The position numbers and the translations under genes are program-made. Positions 32,997 through 34,649 of a stretch of DNA of 34,649 nucleotides are shown here, one piece after another (position 1 is the first letter of the stretch; the number at the start of each line of letters is the position of its first letter). Source of the stretch: Rhizobium sp. (lineage in GTDB: Bacteria; Pseudomonadota; Alphaproteobacteria; Rhizobiales; Rhizobiaceae); NCBI GenBank assembly GCA_020621905.1, contig JAHRYZ010000002.1, positions 1 through 34,649 of the forward strand, given 5' to 3'. The notes beneath the pieces were generated by a model. The model was not told the origin of the DNA and ran no database searches. It saw only the letters and a program-made list of their open reading frames with translations.

Positions 32997-33596
32997 CTAC
33001 TCCCCGGTGAGCCCCTCGGGCCAGACATGGGTCTGCTCGCTCGTCTTCTCGCCCCGTTTTCCGATCCACATGCCTTCCTGGACCCCGCAGGCAAAGTCGC
33101 GCGCGTCGCTGTCAGCGACCTGGCGGGCGAGTTCGTTGGCGTTGGAATTGGACAGGGCATCGACATAGCCGACGACGCAGCTCAATCCGTCTTGCGGTTG
33201 GGCGACCCGGGAGATCACCAGGACCTGTCCCTCCGCCTCCTTGGTGGGCATGCCGGTGTCGCCGATTTTCAATGAACCAGCGCAGGATCGCGGCAAACGG
33301 CTTTCCCGAAGCGTCGAGCGCCATTCGACCTTGGTGGACGTGGTTGAAGGCCGGAAAGGATTCGAAGGCGCCCTCGATCAGTTCGGCGCGCACCGGACCG
33401 TAGAGAACGCTCTGGCGCAGGTCCGGCGAAATAGACAGTCCTTGTAGCCCCGCATTTCATCGAGCGCCCATCTCATCGGCGGCGATCGTCTGGCAACGGT
33501 CGGGGTTGAGGTCAGTATAGACGCCTGTTGGCCAGCCGGACCGGTCGGTCAAGAAACGCGAAAACAAGTGCGGTGGTCGCGGCGGAAAACGAGCAT
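32997..33596 (-). pseudogene. Secreted hypothetical protein, heavily frameshifted
   Basis: Reading all three minus-strand frames together gives one protein of about 200 residues. A candidate signal peptide (ATG 33596; FSAATTALVFAFL) is followed by the mature start TGVYTDLNPDRCQTIAADEMG, then GYKD, DLRQSVLYGPVRAELIEGAF, KVEWRLDASGKPFAAILRWF and a long intact C-terminal part (IGDTGMPTKEAEGQVLVISR through residues ending PEGLTGE). It resembles an uncharacterised secreted family common in Rhizobiales, with conserved Cys and FN/EWRL segments; I know no function. At least eight single- or double-base losses break it. Either it is a decaying pseudogene or, as the rest of the window suggests, a stretch of poor sequence over an intact gene. 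Confidence 0.6.
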
Positions 33597-33769
33597 CGAT
33601 GGTCCCCTCTCCACTCCACCGATATAGCAGAGCGCGGCGGATGGCGCGGGGGCGTGAAGCCTGCGAGCCGGGGCTGCGGATCGTCGGGCTTTGGGCCTTC
33701 GTCAAAGCGTGTTGCATTGCATGGAATTCCCATTAGGAAGCGCGGGTTTCAACTCCCATGGGGCTGAAA

Positions 33770-34302
33770 ATGCGTATTGATGCAATCAGATCGGCAAGAA
33801 TCCGCCGGATGACGTGAACGTCATTGTTGAAGTGCCGGTCGGCGGCCACCCGATCAAGTACGAGATGGACAAGGAAGCCGGCGCGCTGATCGTTGACCGC
33901 TTCCTCTACACGCCGATGACCTATCCGGGCAATTACGGTTTCGTGCCGCACACGCTCTCGGAAGACGGCGACCCGATCGACGTTTTGATCTGCAATACGC
34001 GCCCGCTCGTTCCCGGCTGCGTCATCAATGTTCGTCCGATCGGCGTCATGATTATGGAAGACGACGGCGGCAAGGATGAGAAGATCATCGCCGTTCCGTC
34101 GCACAAGCTGACCCAGCGCTACGACAAGATCGAAAACTACACCGACATGCCGGAGATCACGCTCAAGCAGATCGAGCACTTCTTTGAGCACTACAAGGAT
34201 CTGGAGCCCGGCAAGTGGGTGAAGATCGCCGGTTGGCAGGATGTCAGCGTTGCCAAGAAACTGATCGTCGAAGCCATCGACCGGTTCAAGGCCCACAAGT
34301 AA
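33770..34302 (+). CDS. ppa: Inorganic pyrophosphatase (family I), one frameshift near the N-terminus
   Basis: About 177 residues after restoring one base, the exact usual length. A soluble Mg2+-dependent enzyme that splits pyrophosphate and drives biosynthetic reactions. It contains [14 protein letters not shown], the substrate-loop segment [24 protein letters not shown] with its Asp/Glu metal ligands (DGDPIDVL), [19 protein letters not shown] and [16 protein letters not shown]. The start ATG 33770 encodes MRIDAI; near 33788 one base is missing, after which the frame continues with [24 protein letters not shown] sequence precedes the ATG. As the gene is normally essential, the frameshift is best explained as a sequence error. 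It converges on the DUF167 gene and has its own terminator. Confidence 0.95.
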
Positions 34303-34305
34303 GGG

Positions 34306-34620
34306 TCAGCCGGCGAAAAGGCCGTCGATCCGTTTTGCCAAATCCTCCGGGTCGCCGTCGATCCGGAGGATTTTTTGTCTGGCGGTGTCGCCGGAGACCA
34401 CGGATACGGAAGATTTGGGAACGCCGAGCGCCTTGGCCAGCAGCGCGACAAGCGCCTTGTTGGCCTTGCCCTTTTCCGGAACGCAGGAGACACGGGCTTT
34501 CAGATGCGCCTCGCCTTCGGCATTCAGTTCGACGCCGTCGATAGCATCGCGCCCGCCGTTCGGGGTCAGCCGAACGGCAAGCCGCAGGTGATCGGCAAAG
34601 GCCTTATAGGGCGGGATCAC
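34306..34620 (-). CDS. DUF167/YggU-family small protein
   Basis: A 104-residue DUF167 protein of unknown function. It has HLRLAVRLTPNGGRDAIDGV, the family core HLKARVSCVPEKGKANKALV, then LLAKALGVPKSSVSVVSGDT. This matches the whole family length. Its start is GTG 34620, overlapping the stop of the upstream gene as GTGA, so the two are coupled. In many proteobacteria the neighbour of this family is a YggT membrane protein, which the upstream fragment could be. The gene is convergent with ppa, with only 3 bases between stop codons, and its C-terminal codons contain the ppa terminator. Confidence 0.88.
   Translation of the reverse strand: MIPPYKAFADHLRLAVRLTPNGGRDAIDGVELNAEGEAHLKARVSCVPEKGKANKALVALLAKALGVPKSSVSVVSGDTARQKILRIDGDPEDLAKRIDGLFAG
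34341..34376 (+). terminator. Rho-independent terminator of ppa, inside the antisense DUF167 reading frame
   Basis: AATCCTCCGG (34341-34350), 12-base loop, CCGGAGGATT (34363-34372), then TTTT: a perfect 10-base-pair stem with a T run, 39 bases after the ppa stop. It lies wholly within the coding sequence of the convergent DUF167 gene. Confidence 0.88.
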
Positions 34621-34649
34621 AAGAACAGGGGGACGATGCTATTCCACAT
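34617..34649 (-). CDS. C-terminal fragment of a gene upstream of DUF167 (possibly YggT family)
   Basis: Only the last ten codons are inside the window (MWNSIVPLFL then TGA). The stop overlaps the GTG start of the DUF167 gene. A hydrophobic C-terminus before a DUF167 gene fits a YggT membrane protein, but the fragment is too short to prove it; the rest lies beyond the right edge. Confidence 0.4.
   Translation of the reverse strand: MWNSIVPLFL

Overview
The window is GC-rich, gene-dense chromosomal DNA from an alphaproteobacterium, most likely a member of the Rhizobiaceae (Sinorhizobium/Ensifer, Rhizobium, Agrobacterium or Shinella). The best evidence is the pair of cyclic beta-1,2-glucan genes, the synthase ndvB/chvB and the exporter ndvA/chvA. 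They sit with pyruvate carboxylase, a LuxR-type regulator, typA and an essential family-I inorganic pyrophosphatase, a typical rhizobial core-chromosome set. I see no insertion sequence, phage, tRNA, rRNA, CRISPR array or other sign of a mobile island.

Layout. 1-5092 (minus): the N-terminal 60% of NdvB, running off the left edge. 5467-8778: a small metabolic locus with a class I/II aminotransferase and a BetI-like TetR regulator on the minus strand, divergent from an M20-family amidohydrolase. The regulator has a short upstream ORF and perfect inverted repeats in its leader. 8860-13187 (minus): pyruvate carboxylase and a LuxR-type regulator that keeps all the acyl-homoserine-lactone-pocket residues. 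13504-16407 (plus): ndvA and an AcuI/YhdH-type reductase. 16411-21413 (minus): a tetR, membrane-fusion-protein and RND-pump operon with a clear sigma-70 promoter and an operator next to the -10 box. 21659-26418 (plus): a coupled YhaO-like nuclease and YhaN-like SMC-type ATPase. 26536-32983 (plus): an RsuA/RluB-type pseudouridine synthase, a VIT/CCC1-family membrane protein, an M3 oligopeptidase, TypA/BipA and a GNAT acetyltransferase. 32997-34649: a shattered secreted-protein gene (minus), inorganic pyrophosphatase (plus), a DUF167/YggU protein (minus) and the last codons of a gene upstream of it.

Functional links. NdvB makes cyclic beta-1,2-glucan at the inner membrane and NdvA exports it to the periplasm. 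Here the two are about 8.4 kb apart, point in opposite directions and enclose unrelated genes. The other clusters are regulator-plus-target units (TetR with RND pump; BetI-like regulator with aminotransferase and amidohydrolase) or housekeeping genes.

Sequence quality. Several conserved genes (ndvB, yhaO, yhaN, typA and ppa, plus a secreted-protein gene) are broken only by single missing bases, clustered near 2.63-2.84 kb and 33.2-33.6 kb. Because ppa is normally essential, I read most of these as sequencing or assembly errors and give the genes their full extents. I found no convincing new multi-gene system. The points most worth a second look are the leader of the BetI-like regulator, the TetR/RND operator, the LuxR regulator beside ndvA, and the ppa terminator lying inside the convergent DUF167 reading frame.
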